Below, in pieces: positions 1 through 8,109 of a stretch of DNA of 45,091 nt. Below the pieces are notes generated by a model, which searched no databases, was not told the origin of the DNA, and saw only the letters and a list, made by a program, of their open reading frames with translations. The position numbers were made by a program, and so were the translations under genes. Source of the stretch: Lysobacter sp. A03. Its GTDB lineage: Bacteria; Pseudomonadota; Gammaproteobacteria; Xanthomonadales; Xanthomonadaceae. Numbering within the stretch: position 1 is the stretch's first letter; each line of letters starts with the position of its first letter. The stretch lies in NCBI RefSeq assembly GCF_000855665.1, contig NZ_JXSS01000095.1, positions 1-45,091 on the forward strand. The letters run 5' to 3'.

Positions 1-251
1 AGCCCGGGGCCGGCGGTGTAGGCCACGCCGTCGATGTCGGCCACAGCCATGCCCGCCTCGTCCAGGGTCTGGCGGATCAGCGGCAGCAACTTGCGCACGT
101 GGTCGCGACTGGCCAGCACCGGCACCACGCCGCCATACTCCGCGTGCAGCGCAATCTGGCTGTACAGAGCGTGTGCCAGCAGGCCGTCGCGGGTGTCGTA
201 GACGGCCACGCCGGTTTCATCGCAACTCGTTTCAATGCCCAGGACTTTCAT
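1..251 (-). CDS. tsaD: tRNA N6-adenosine threonylcarbamoyltransferase TsaD (partial, 3' end outside window)
   Basis: Only the first 83 codons are inside the window; the gene runs off its left edge. The N-terminus reads [19 protein letters not shown], the hallmark start of the Kae1/TsaD/YgjD ASKHA-fold family, including the ETSCDET signature, followed by an HAEYGGVVP segment. TsaD transfers the threonylcarbamoyl group from TC-AMP to A37 of ANN-decoding tRNAs, together with TsaB and TsaE. It is divergent from rpsU, the usual arrangement in gammaproteobacteria, so the interval 252-423 carries promoters for both directions. The start is the ATG whose complement is at 249-251. The length cannot be judged because the end is missing. 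Confidence 0.95.
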   Translation of the reverse strand, partial: MKVLGIETSCDETGVAVYDTRDGLLAHALYSQIALHAEYGGVVPVLASRDHVRKLLPLIRQTLDEAGMAVADIDGVAYTAGPG

Positions 252-343
252 TGGCGGTATGCGGCCTGACCGCAATTGGGGATGGCAGCAGGGTACTCCA
301 GCCGCCGCAACGGCACGTATCTGCGGGGATTGTGCGTGGCGAC

Positions 344-373
344 TTGCACTGGCGATGCCTGCCTCGCTATCAT
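344..373 (+). promoter_or_regulatory. Candidate sigma-70 promoter for rpsU
   Basis: A TATCAT hexamer at 368-373 (5 of 6 to TATAAT) lies 18 bases after TTGCAC at 344-349 (matches TTG of TTGACA). It would start transcription near 380, about 44 bases before the rpsU ATG. The -35 is weak, so the call rests mainly on the -10 and the position. Confidence 0.45.
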
Positions 374-423
374 ATGCGGCTCGCCCGGACTTGCCGGGCA
401 GTTCACCCGAACCGAGATTCCGC

Positions 424-639
424 ATGCCCGCCGTTAAAGTCCGCGAAAACGAGCCATTCGAGTTTGCCCTGCGTCGCTTCAAGCGCACCTGCGAAAAGGC
501 CGGCGTCCTCGCCGAGACCCGCAAGCGCGAGTACTACGAAAAGCCGACCCAGGAGCGCAAGCGCAAGGCCGCAGCCGCAGTCAAGCGCCAGTCCCGTCGC
601 GTCGCGCGCGATGTGACCAAGCGTCAGCGCCTGTACTGA
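424..639 (+). CDS. rpsU: 30S ribosomal protein bS21
   Basis: A 71-residue basic protein beginning [20 protein letters not shown] and ending in a Lys/Arg-rich tail ([18 protein letters not shown]), the usual length and composition of bS21. It binds the 30S platform near the anti-Shine-Dalgarno end of 16S rRNA and helps initiation. An upstream in-frame extension to 235 exists but is unlike any bS21; the ATG at 424 gives the canonical N-terminus. It is the first gene of the rpsU-yqeY-yihY-dnaG set and is followed by a strong hairpin terminator, so it can be expressed at a higher level than the genes after it. Confidence 0.97.
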   Translation: MPAVKVRENEPFEFALRRFKRTCEKAGVLAETRKREYYEKPTQERKRKAAAAVKRQSRRVARDVTKRQRLY

Positions 640-752
640 TCGCCTGGTCGAATGGGCCGGATCCGGCGCTGCACAGGCGCTGTTGATCGGATTCCGTTTG
701 ACCGAGATACCCGGACCCCGCCGGCAACGCCGCGATCCGGGCCTTAAGCAGC

Positions 753-787
753 AAGCCGGCCGCGCCACGATGCGCCGCCGGCTTTTT
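753..787 (+). terminator. Intrinsic terminator between rpsU and yqeY
   Basis: Eight-base perfect stem AAGCCGGC (753-760) / GCCGGCTT (777-784), continued inward after one C-C mismatch by GCGC (762-765) / GCGC (772-775) around the loop CACGAT. The last stem bases and the following run give TTTTT at 783-787. It lies 114 bases after the rpsU stop and 31 bases before the yqeY start. Confidence 0.85.
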
Positions 788-818
788 GTGTTCGTCGCTT
801 TCCTGCCGAGACCCTGCC

Positions 819-1265
819 ATGACCCTCAAGCAACAACTCACCGATGACATGAAGACCGCGATGAAGAGCGGCGCCAAGCATGACTTGGGCGTGATCCGCC
901 TGATGCTGGCAGCGATCAAGCAAAAGGAAGTGGACGAGCGGATCGAACTGGATGATGCCCAGGTACTGGCGATCCTCGACAAGATGGTCAAGCAGCGCCG
1001 CGATTCGGTCAGCCAGTTCGAGGCGGCCGCGCGCGAGGACCTGGCCGTGATCGAGCGCGACGAGATCCTGGTCATCGAGCGTTACCTGCCGGCCAAGCTG
1101 GACGAAGCGGCCATCAGCGCCGCCATCGACGCAGCGGTCAGCGAGACGGGTGCGACCGGGTCGGCCGACATCGGCAAGCTGATGGGCGTGCTGAAGCCGA
1201 AACTCGCCGGCCAGGCCGACATGGGCCTGGTATCGAAGCTGGTGAAGAAGCGCCTGAGCACATAA
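819..1265 (+). CDS. yqeY: GatB/YqeY domain-containing protein
   Basis: 148 residues starting MTLKQQLTDDMKTAMKSGAK, with a central KQKEVDERIELDD segment and a C-terminal GxxMGxLxPxLAGxADMGLVS(K) pattern typical of the YqeY family. That family resembles the tail domain of the GatB amidotransferase subunit and is thought to bind tRNA or act near aminoacyl-tRNA metabolism; its exact role is not established. The ATG at 819 is preferred over the in-frame codon at 786, because the extra 11 residues are not family-like and lie next to the terminator. Placement between rpsU and dnaG is conserved in xanthomonads. It probably needs readthrough of the upstream terminator or its own weak promoter. Confidence 0.9.
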   Translation: MTLKQQLTDDMKTAMKSGAKHDLGVIRLMLAAIKQKEVDERIELDDAQVLAILDKMVKQRRDSVSQFEAAAREDLAVIERDEILVIERYLPAKLDEAAISAAIDAAVSETGATGSADIGKLMGVLKPKLAGQADMGLVSKLVKKRLST

Positions 1266-1296
1266 GCGCGCGTCGTCACGACCGCCCACCGCTGCC

Positions 1297-2232
1297 ATGA
1301 CGGACCGTCACATGCGCATCCAGGAACTCACCGAACGACTGCAACAAAGCTGGCCGGCGAAGTTTTTCCAGCGGTTTTTTGCCTACGACATCCTCGCCCT
1401 CGCGGCGGCGCTGTCGTTCTTCACCCTGCTCTCGCTGGCGCCGCTGGTGGTGATGCTGCTGTGGCTGACGACCTCCCTGTACCCCGTCGCGCAGGGCGAG
1501 TTTTTCCACCAGATCGGCCTGCTCGCCGGCCCGCAGGTGGAGCAGACGGCCCGCCTGATCGTCGCCAACGCCGAACAGCAGCCGGGAACCGGTTCGCTCG
1601 CGGCGATCCTGGGTACGGCGGCCTTGCTGGTGGGTGCATCGATGGTGTTCGGTCAGTTGCAGGTGGCGCTGAACCGGGTCTTTCGCAGTGACGCGACCCG
1701 CCTGGGCGGCGCTCTTGCATGGCTGCGCAAGCGTCTGCTGTCCTTCGGCATGGCCCTGGGCGTGGGTTTCCTGCTGGTGGTCTCCATGGCCGCGCAGGCC
1801 GCACTGGCAATCGTGCTGGCTTGGCTGCCGGACCTGATGCCGGTGCTGGCCGAGCTGGTCTCATTCCTGCTCTACGCGATCGTCTTCTCGCTGATCTATC
1901 GGCTGCTGCCCGACCGCCCGGTCAGCCGCCGCAGGGCCCTGCTGGGTGGGGCGATGACCTCGGTACTGTTCATGGTCGGCCGCTGGGCGATCGGCCTGTA
2001 CCTGGGACAGTCCACCCTCGGCAACGCCTACGGTCCCGCCGGCGGCCTGGTGGTGATGCTGGTCTGGCTGTACTACTGCGCGGTGGTGTTCCTGGTCGGC
2101 GCGCTGATCACCGCGATGCTGGATGAACACGCCAGGGTCAAGCGCCGCCTGGCCGACGAGCACGCCGCCGCGGCCTCGGAGCCGGCATCTGCTGCCGACG
2201 GGACTGAGCGTTCCCGGCATCCGGTGGCCTGA
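1297..2232 (+). CDS. YihY/BrkB-family inner-membrane protein
   Basis: 311 residues with about six hydrophobic segments, for example ALAAALSFFTLLSLAPLVVM near residue 30 and VVMLVWLYYCAVVFLVGALI near residue 260. The pattern SFFTLLSLAPL and the late GPAGGLVVMLVWLYYCA are diagnostic of the YihY/virulence-factor-BrkB family (once annotated RNase BN, which is wrong for E. coli YihY). Function is unknown; a transport role is often suggested. The C-terminal about 40 residues are charged and Ala/Glu-rich and probably cytoplasmic. No clear ribosome-binding site precedes the ATG at 1297; the in-frame ATG at 1312 is an alternative. It sits 31 bases after yqeY in the same direction, so co-transcription is likely. 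Confidence 0.9.
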   Translation: MTDRHMRIQELTERLQQSWPAKFFQRFFAYDILALAAALSFFTLLSLAPLVVMLLWLTTSLYPVAQGEFFHQIGLLAGPQVEQTARLIVANAEQQPGTGSLAAILGTAALLVGASMVFGQLQVALNRVFRSDATRLGGALAWLRKRLLSFGMALGVGFLLVVSMAAQAALAIVLAWLPDLMPVLAELVSFLLYAIVFSLIYRLLPDRPVSRRRALLGGAMTSVLFMVGRWAIGLYLGQSTLGNAYGPAGGLVVMLVWLYYCAVVFLVGALITAMLDEHARVKRRLADEHAAAASEPASAADGTERSRHPVA

Positions 2233-2328
2233 CCGCAGCGTAACGCGCACCGGCGCTGCGTCGGTGGCATCCTAACGTCCCCTTCCCTGGCGAGACGGAT
2301 GTCCGACGGACACGCCGGACACCCCTGT

Positions 2329-4050
2329 ATGGCCCGTATCCCCGACGCCTTCATTGACGACCTGCTGGCCCGCTCCGACCTGGTCGAGGTGATTGGCGCG
2401 CGGGTGCCGTTGAAGCGCCAGGGCAAGGAATACTCCGCCTGCTGCCCGTTCCACGACGAGCGCACGCCCAGTTTCACCGTGTCGCCGGCCAAGCAGTTCT
2501 ATTACTGCTTCGGCTGCCAGGCCAGCGGCACCGCAATAAGCTTCCTGATGAACTACGACCGGCTCGAATTCCTCGATGCGGTCGACGAACTGGCCCGCCA
2601 CGCGGGCATGGAGGTCCCGCGCGACACCCTGCAGCGCAACGCCAACCCCGACGGGCAGGCCCTGTTCGACGCGATGGGCGCGGCGGCGACCTTCTTCCAG
2701 CGACAGCTGGCCCAGAGCGCCAAGGCCCAGGCCTACCTGGACGGGCGCGGGGTCGATGCCGATATCCGCGAGCAGTTCGGGATCGGCTATGCGCCCGACA
2801 GCTTCACGGCGCTGCGCGATGCGCTGGGCACCGACCCGCGTCGGCTCGCGCTGCTGGAGCGCGGCGGACTGTTCTCCAGCAACGACAGCGGACGCAGCTA
2901 CGACAAATTCCGCGACCGGGTGATTTTCCCGATCCACGACCGCCGCGGTCGGGCAATCGCCTTTGGCGGCCGGGTGCTGGATGCCCAGGACAACCCGAAG
3001 TACCTCAACTCCCCGGAAACCGAGCTGTTCCACAAGGGACGTGAGCTGTACGGCCTGTGGCAGGTGCGCCAAGCACACAACAAGATCCCGCAGCTGATCG
3101 TGGTAGAGGGCTACATGGACGTGGTCGCCCTGTTCCAGCACGGCGTGGACACGGCCGTGGCGACCCTGGGCACCGCGACCACGCCGGATCACGCCGAACT
3201 GCTGTTCCGCAACGCTCCGGACGTGTATTTCTGCTTCGACGGTGACCGTGCCGGCCGCGCCGCGGCGTGGAAGGCGGTCGAATCGATCCTGCCGCGGATG
3301 AAGGACGGCCGCCAGGCGTTCTTCCTGTTCCTGCCCGATGGCGAGGACCCCGACAGCATCGTGCGCGCTGAAGGGGCCGCCGGCTTCGACAAGCGCCTCG
3401 CCGAGGCCACGCCGCTCTCGCAGTTCCTGTTCGATTCGCTGTCGGTCGACGCCAATCTGGGCACACTGGAGGGCAAGGGTCGTCTGGCCGAGCGCGCCAA
3501 ACCGCTACTGGCGCAGATCCCCGACGGCGCCTTCGCCGACCTGATGCAGCAACGCCTGACCGCCTTGACCGGGGTAGACGCACGCGAGTCCGTGACCCTA
3601 CCCCGACCGGCGGCATTGCGCAGCCGCAACAGCCATGGTGTGGCGGCGCCGCGTCGAAGTCTGGTGCGCACGGCAATCATGCTGTTGCTGCACCAGCCGG
3701 CGCTGGCGATGGAGCTCGAGCCGCCCTTCCCGTTTGCCAGCCTGCAGCAGCCCGGCGTGGACCTGTTGCTGGACGTGCTCGGGGTGATCTTCGAACGGCC
3801 CGACATCACCACCGGCGCGCTGGTCGCCCACTTCGAAGGCCGGGAGGAGCACGCCGCGTTGCAGAAGCTGGCGGCGACGACGGTGCCCGGCGACGACACC
3901 GCGCCGCGGACGATCCTTCTCGATACCATCGCCCAGCTCGACCGGCAGAGCCGGCACCAGCGTCTTACCGAACTGCAGAGCCGACTGGCGAGCCTGACCG
4001 ATGACGAGAAGTCCGAGCTGCGCGCACTGCTGAGCGCGCGGTTCGACTAG
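2329..4050 (+). CDS. dnaG: DNA primase DnaG
   Basis: 573 residues, close to the usual 580. The N-terminal CHC2 zinc finger is intact (C39, H42, C60, C63 in the context CCPFHDERTPSF...YYCFGC). The TOPRIM core follows, with VVEGYMDVVAL near residue 260 and CFDGDRAGRAA near 302-312 (acidic metal-binding residues). The last about 140 residues form the helicase-binding domain. It makes RNA primers at the replication fork with DnaB. The start was set at ATG 2329 (MARIPDAFIDDLL), the universal DnaG N-terminus; an in-frame start at 2299 adds ten residues unlike the family. Unlike E. coli, rpoD does not follow; the next gene is convergent ctaB. Confidence 0.97.
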   Translation: MARIPDAFIDDLLARSDLVEVIGARVPLKRQGKEYSACCPFHDERTPSFTVSPAKQFYYCFGCQASGTAISFLMNYDRLEFLDAVDELARHAGMEVPRDTLQRNANPDGQALFDAMGAAATFFQRQLAQSAKAQAYLDGRGVDADIREQFGIGYAPDSFTALRDALGTDPRRLALLERGGLFSSNDSGRSYDKFRDRVIFPIHDRRGRAIAFGGRVLDAQDNPKYLNSPETELFHKGRELYGLWQVRQAHNKIPQLIVVEGYMDVVALFQHGVDTAVATLGTATTPDHAELLFRNAPDVYFCFDGDRAGRAAAWKAVESILPRMKDGRQAFFLFLPDGEDPDSIVRAEGAAGFDKRLAEATPLSQFLFDSLSVDANLGTLEGKGRLAERAKPLLAQIPDGAFADLMQQRLTALTGVDARESVTLPRPAALRSRNSHGVAAPRRSLVRTAIMLLLHQPALAMELEPPFPFASLQQPGVDLLLDVLGVIFERPDITTGALVAHFEGREEHAALQKLAATTVPGDDTAPRTILLDTIAQLDRQSRHQRLTELQSRLASLTDDEKSELRALLSARFD

Positions 4051-4107
4051 CCCGGGCAGATTTGCGCGCACCGTGCACGGTTGTACCGCGAGGAACCCGC
4101 TCTGCCG

Positions 4108-5040
4108 TCAGCCGACCGGGACGAACTCCAGCGGCGAGCCCGGCTGCAGGAACGGCAGCAGCCAGTGGTCCAGCAGCAGGAAGGCGAACAGCGCCATCAG
4201 GTAGACGATGGAAAACCCGAACACCTTCATCGCGTACATCTCGTCGGGCGGATCCATCAGGCGCCAGGCGTAGTACAGGAACGCCGCGCCCAGCACGGCC
4301 GCGCCGCCCAGGTACAGATCGCCGCTCATGCCGATGATCCGCGGCAGCATCGTCACCAGCACCAGCAACACGGTGTAGAACAGGATCTGCCAGCGGGTGT
4401 ATTCCACGCCGTGGGTCACCGGCAGCATCGGCACCAGCGCCTTGGCGTAATCGGCGCGGCGGAAGATCGCCAGCGCCCAGAAGTGCGGCGGCGTCCACAC
4501 GAAGATGATCAGCACCAGCAGCAGTGCGTGCGCCCAGTCCCACGGGTTCTGCATGCCGGTCACCGCCGACCAGCCCAGCAGCGGCGGCGCGGCGCCGGCA
4601 AGCCCGCCGATGACGATGTTCTGCGACGTGGCGTGCTTGAGATACACGGTGTAGATCACCGCGTAACCGATCATCGAGGCAAAGGTCAGCAGTGCGGTCA
4701 GGACGTTCACCCACACCAGCAGGATCAGCATCGACAGCCCCGCCAGCGCCAGCGCGAACAGCAGCGCCTGCCGCGGCGTGACCTGGCCGACCACGATCGG
4801 CCGCCACGAGGTGCGGGCCATCTCCGCATCGATGCGCGCATCCAGCAACTGGTTGATGGTGGCCGCCGAGGCGGCCGCGAGCCAGATGCCAAGGAAACCG
4901 AGCACCGACTCCTTCAGCGGCGGCAAGCCCGGCACGGCGAGGAACATGCCGATCGCCGCAGTGAAGATGATCAGCGCGACCACCCGCGGCTTGGTCAGCG
5001 ACCAGTACTCCCGACACACTTTGGCAAACGTGCGTTCCAT
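4108..5040 (-). CDS. ctaB: Protohaem IX farnesyltransferase (haem O synthase)
   Basis: 310 residues, polytopic membrane protein of the UbiA prenyltransferase superfamily. It adds farnesyl to haem B to make haem O, the precursor of haem A. The first Asp-rich motif is [19 protein letters not shown] (N-x3-D-x3-D then RTxxRP), followed by [21 protein letters not shown] and [20 protein letters not shown], all CyoE/CtaB signatures. Its ATG shares one base with the ctaA stop (TGATG, bases 5038-5042), so translation is coupled to ctaA. It is the last gene of the minus-strand haem/oxidase assembly cluster. The name cyoE is equally used. Confidence 0.96.
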   Translation of the reverse strand: MERTFAKVCREYWSLTKPRVVALIIFTAAIGMFLAVPGLPPLKESVLGFLGIWLAAASAATINQLLDARIDAEMARTSWRPIVVGQVTPRQALLFALALAGLSMLILLVWVNVLTALLTFASMIGYAVIYTVYLKHATSQNIVIGGLAGAAPPLLGWSAVTGMQNPWDWAHALLLVLIIFVWTPPHFWALAIFRRADYAKALVPMLPVTHGVEYTRWQILFYTVLLVLVTMLPRIIGMSGDLYLGGAAVLGAAFLYYAWRLMDPPDEMYAMKVFGFSIVYLMALFAFLLLDHWLLPFLQPGSPLEFVPVG

Positions 5041-6239
5041 CACGCGTCCGGAGCGCGCAGCCGCGCCAGCAGGGAGACCAGGACAAACAGCAGCAGCACC
5101 GCGCCGGCGTTGTGCAGCACCGCCGTCCACAGCGGCAGGGCCAGTTTGACGTTGGCAATTCCCAGGCTGGCCTGGGCAATGATTGCCAGGCCAAGCAGGC
5201 TTGCCCAGCCGCGCATGCCGGGCCGGCGCGACAGCCGCCATGCCAACCAGAGCAGGTAGACGAACAGCACCACCGCCATCAGGCGGTGTGCCATCTGGAT
5301 CGCGATGCGGCTGGCGCCATCCAGCACGCCGCCTTCGTAGTCGACCCCAATGCCCCGCCACAACACGAAGCCCTCCGTGAAGTCCGTCGGCGGCCACCAG
5401 CGGCCCACGCAGGTGGGGAAGTCGGTGCCGCACGCGAGGGCGGCGTAGTTCGCACTGGTCCAGCCTCCCAGGGCGATCTGTACGGTGAGCAGAGCCAGCC
5501 CCGCCATCAGCCAGCGGCGCAGTTTCAGCGCATCGGCCAGCTGGATCGGCAGGTCGGTGGCGCGCCACGCCATCCACAACAGCAGCGAGAACGTGAGCAG
5601 TCCGCCCAGCAAATGGCCCATGACGACCAACGGCTTCAGCAGCCAGGTGACCGTCCACATTCCCAGCAGTGCCTGGAAAACGATCACCCCGAGGGTGAAC
5701 ACGGCGACCCGCGCCAGGTCCAGATTGCTCCAGCGCAGCGCCGCAAACATCAGCACCGCCTCGCCAGCCACGGCAAGTACGGCGGCGGGCACGTGCATAC
5801 CGCGCATGTACAGCGGGATCGCGACTGCGACCATCAACGAGGCGGCCATAACCTGCGCCACCCCGTAGCGGCGCCGACGGGCGGCCAGCAGTGCGAGGGC
5901 CAGGGTCAGGACGCCCAGCGCGCCGGCGATGATGCGGTGGAACTGTTCGCGCCAGGCCTTGTGCACCTCGACCGGGCGGATCGCAGTGGCTGCGTGGCCG
6001 TCTCCCTGGTCCACGGTGGTGGGCCAGGCCGCACGGCCATAGCAGGTGGGCCAGTCGGGGCAGCTCAGGCCGGCATCGGACAGGCGCACGAAAGCGCCAA
6101 ACACGATCACGCCGACGGCCAGCAGCACCGCCAGCCATGCAAGGCGGTGGAAATTGCGCGTGGGCCGGACCGTGGTGGCGCGGACCGGTTTATCGCCGGG
6201 TCGGGGACCGGGCGAAAGCTCGGAGATTGGGGCAGTCAT
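5040..6239 (-). CDS. ctaA: Haem A synthase (COX15/CtaA)
   Basis: 399 residues with about eight membrane segments. It oxidises the C8 methyl of haem O to give haem A for the aa3 oxidase. After a 30-residue cytoplasmic tail the protein shows [21 protein letters not shown], the first-half signature with a conserved Cys pair. A second Cys pair appears in [18 protein letters not shown]. Haem-ligand histidines are visible in [12 protein letters not shown] and [12 protein letters not shown]. Length and Cys pairs match the class found with ctaB. The stop overlaps the ctaB start by one base, and the gap to the upstream thioredoxin-fold gene is 52 bases. Confidence 0.95.
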   Translation of the reverse strand: MTAPISELSPGPRPGDKPVRATTVRPTRNFHRLAWLAVLLAVGVIVFGAFVRLSDAGLSCPDWPTCYGRAAWPTTVDQGDGHAATAIRPVEVHKAWREQFHRIIAGALGVLTLALALLAARRRRYGVAQVMAASLMVAVAIPLYMRGMHVPAAVLAVAGEAVLMFAALRWSNLDLARVAVFTLGVIVFQALLGMWTVTWLLKPLVVMGHLLGGLLTFSLLLWMAWRATDLPIQLADALKLRRWLMAGLALLTVQIALGGWTSANYAALACGTDFPTCVGRWWPPTDFTEGFVLWRGIGVDYEGGVLDGASRIAIQMAHRLMAVVLFVYLLWLAWRLSRRPGMRGWASLLGLAIIAQASLGIANVKLALPLWTAVLHNAGAVLLLFVLVSLLARLRAPDA

Positions 6240-6291
6240 GCAGGTCTCTTGCGGTGGAACGGCATCGAGCGTGACGCGGACAGTAACGCGA

Positions 6292-6897
6292 TCACATCAA
6301 CTTCAACAATTTGGCGAGGTCGGCGCGCAGACCGCCGGCATCGAATCCGGGTGCATAGCGCAACACCACGAAGCCATGCGGGTCGATCACATACACCGGC
6401 ACCCCAGCTGGGTCGGCGAGGCCGGGGATGCGTTCGCGCCATTGTCCGGCGCCTTGTATCACCTTCAGGGTCCGCGGCAGTTGGGCGTTCGGCGGCGGCA
6501 TGCAGTCATTGCTGTCACAGACCCACAACACGTGGACGCGGTCCGCATCCTTGCCGAACAGGCGCCAGACGGTATCCAGGTCATGGGCGAGCCGCGCGCA
6601 CTCGCTGCCGCAGTCGTTCGGCGGGGCGAGCATGATCCGCCAGGTGCGTTCGCCGGGATTCCAGGCATAGCCGCCGCCCTCGGCCGTTTGCGGCACCAGC
6701 TCGCGCAGGTCGGTGGGTGGCTGCAGCAGCTCGCCATGGTTCTTGCGGCCTTCGGGCTGCCATCCGGAAAACCGCAACGCGCCGGCAATCAGCATGCTGC
6801 CGAAGAACAGGACACCAATCGCTACCAGCATCGTCCGGTTGCGGTTGCGCGCGCGGATATCCACCGTCGACGGCGTTTCGGGCTGGGAAGTGCTCAT
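6292..6897 (-). CDS. Membrane-anchored thioredoxin-fold protein with CxxxC motif, cytochrome oxidase cluster
   Basis: 201 residues: a 20-residue cytoplasmic tail, one membrane segment at about 23-42 (MLVAIGVLFFGSMLIAGAL), then a periplasmic domain. The motif DCGSEC (C96, C100) is a C-x3-C placed after a beta-strand, as in Sco copper chaperones, and the late PVYVIDPHGFVVLRYAPG matches the cis-Pro and last-strand region of thioredoxin folds. It sits between surf1 and ctaA, where many proteobacteria carry oxidase-assembly genes, so a role in delivering or reducing CuA/CuB is likely but inferred. The ATG at 6897 shares a base with the surf1 stop (TGATG). A longer in-frame reading to 6996 runs inside surf1 and is less likely. 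Confidence 0.8.
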   Translation of the reverse strand: MSTSQPETPSTVDIRARNRNRTMLVAIGVLFFGSMLIAGALRFSGWQPEGRKNHGELLQPPTDLRELVPQTAEGGGYAWNPGERTWRIMLAPPNDCGSECARLAHDLDTVWRLFGKDADRVHVLWVCDSNDCMPPPNAQLPRTLKVIQGAGQWRERIPGLADPAGVPVYVIDPHGFVVLRYAPGFDAGGLRADLAKLLKLM

Positions 6898-7640
6898 CAG
6901 TGCTTGTCCATGTTCGGCGGGCGCTTGCGGCGCCGTGGTTTGCGGAAAGTCAGGATCAACGCGGTCACCAGTACCGCAAGCGCCAGGCCGAACCATTGCA
7001 GCGCGTAGCCGCGGTGCTTGGCCGGCGGCAGCGTATTGGGCAGCAGGGCGAGGTCACGCTCATAGCCCAGCGGCGAGGCCGGATCCAGCCGCAGCACCCG
7101 CATCGCCAGCGGTGTGCCCGCGGCGGCGCTGATGGCCGGGATGTCCAGGCGCAACATCAACCATCCTTCGGCCTGTTCGGCCATGCCGGCGCCCAGCGCA
7201 ATGCCGCCCGACGGAGGCGGTGACAACAGGCCCTCGACCTCGATGTGCCCTTCCGGGCGTTCCACCGACGGCATCGCCCGGTCACCCGGCAATGGCAACC
7301 AGCCCAGGTCCACCAGCAACGGCTGGCCCTGGTCGGGGACGAAGATCCGGTACGCCTGCACCCCGACGCGCCCCTCGCGCTGCTGGTTGTCCAACAGCCA
7401 CTGGGGGCCGTGCTCGAACTCACCGCTGCCTTGCGCCCAATGGTAGCGGTCCTGCGAGCCGGGGTCCGCGGCCGCGTCGAGTCCTGCCGGCTGGCGTGTG
7501 GCAAGGATTTGCGCCGCGTCGTCCAGCATCGCCTGCTTTTCCACCGCCCGTTGCGATTGCCAGACGCCCAGCCGCGCGAACACGGCGATGACCGCCAATG
7601 CCAGTACCCAGCCCACGACAAGCTGCGACCTGCGACTCAT
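6897..7640 (-). CDS. SURF1/Shy1-family cytochrome oxidase assembly protein
   Basis: 247 residues with the SURF1 layout: an N-terminal membrane helix (LVVGWVLALAVIAVFARLGVWQ) followed by RLGxWQxxRxxEK, a periplasmic domain ending DPASPLGYERDLALLPNTLPPAKHRGYALQWFGLA (split here by family convention), and a second helix at the C-terminus. The HRGYALQWF segment is diagnostic. SURF1 helps insert haem A into subunit I. It is transcribed with the CxxxC protein, ctaA and ctaB, and divergently from the small plus-strand gene starting at 7721; the 80-base gap 7641-7720 must hold both promoters. Confidence 0.92.
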   Translation of the reverse strand: MSRRSQLVVGWVLALAVIAVFARLGVWQSQRAVEKQAMLDDAAQILATRQPAGLDAAADPGSQDRYHWAQGSGEFEHGPQWLLDNQQREGRVGVQAYRIFVPDQGQPLLVDLGWLPLPGDRAMPSVERPEGHIEVEGLLSPPPSGGIALGAGMAEQAEGWLMLRLDIPAISAAAGTPLAMRVLRLDPASPLGYERDLALLPNTLPPAKHRGYALQWFGLALAVLVTALILTFRKPRRRKRPPNMDKH

Positions 7641-7720
7641 GTCATATCCACGCCACGCTGCGATAATGTCGACCCGCAGGCCGAAGGCCGTTCTGGGCGC
7701 ATCGGCGCTGGAGCATATTG

Positions 7721-7927
7721 ATGAAGACCCTGGTGATCGTCGGCTTCCTGATCCTGATTCTCTGGAACCTGGGCGCCGGCCTGTACTACATGCTGGTCGA
7801 CAAGGGTGGGAGCAAGCGCACCGTCAACGCACTGACCCGCCGCGTTGCCCTGTCGATCGCGATGATCCTGGTCGTGATCATCGCCGCGAAGATGGGCTGG
7901 ATACAGTTCCACGGTGTCAACGGCTGA
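7721..7927 (+). CDS. Small twin-transmembrane protein (DUF2909-like)
   Basis: 68 residues with two membrane helices (LVIVGFLILILWNLGAGLYYML and RRVALSIAMILVVIIAAKMG) joined by a short basic loop with the KGGSKRTVNALTRRVALS pattern. This matches the small 'twin transmembrane' DUF2909 family usually found among cytochrome oxidase assembly genes in proteobacteria. Its function is unknown. It is the only plus-strand gene within the oxidase cluster, inserted between ctaE and surf1 and facing ctaE. The start chosen is ATG 7721 rather than the TTG just before it. Confidence 0.8.
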   Translation: MKTLVIVGFLILILWNLGAGLYYMLVDKGGSKRTVNALTRRVALSIAMILVVIIAAKMGWIQFHGVNG

Positions 7928-7970
7928 CGGCCCGTCTCGGAAAGGAGTCAGGCCTGGGGGGATTACGCAG

Positions 7971-7994
7971 ATCGTTGCCTCCGCGGGCAACGGT
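7971..7994. terminator. Hairpin between convergent twin-TM gene and ctaE
   Basis: Seven-base perfect stem CGTTGCC (7973-7979) / GGCAACG (7986-7992) with loop TCCGCG, extended by a G-T and an A-T pair to 7971-7994. It sits in the 182-base gap between two convergent stop codons. No T-run follows on either side, so it may work as an mRNA 3' end or a weak bidirectional terminator. Nothing else was recognised in 7928-8109. Confidence 0.4.
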
Positions 7995-8109
7995 TCCGGC
8001 ATTGCGTTCAGCCGACTGCGCCGCAATCGACGGCCGGCAGCAGCAGGGACCACAATCCTGTTTGCTGGTCGGTGAAGTCGGTTTGCGATAAGCGTCGCGG
8101 ACGTCCCGC

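Noticed and set aside
2299-2328. Extended N-terminus for DnaG
   Set aside because: The ten extra residues are not found in DnaG; ATG 2329 gives the canonical MARIPDAFIDDLL start.
4070-4081. Perfect palindrome ACCGTGCACGGT between dnaG and ctaB
   Set aside because: No T-run and a loopless stem; too short to call a terminator.
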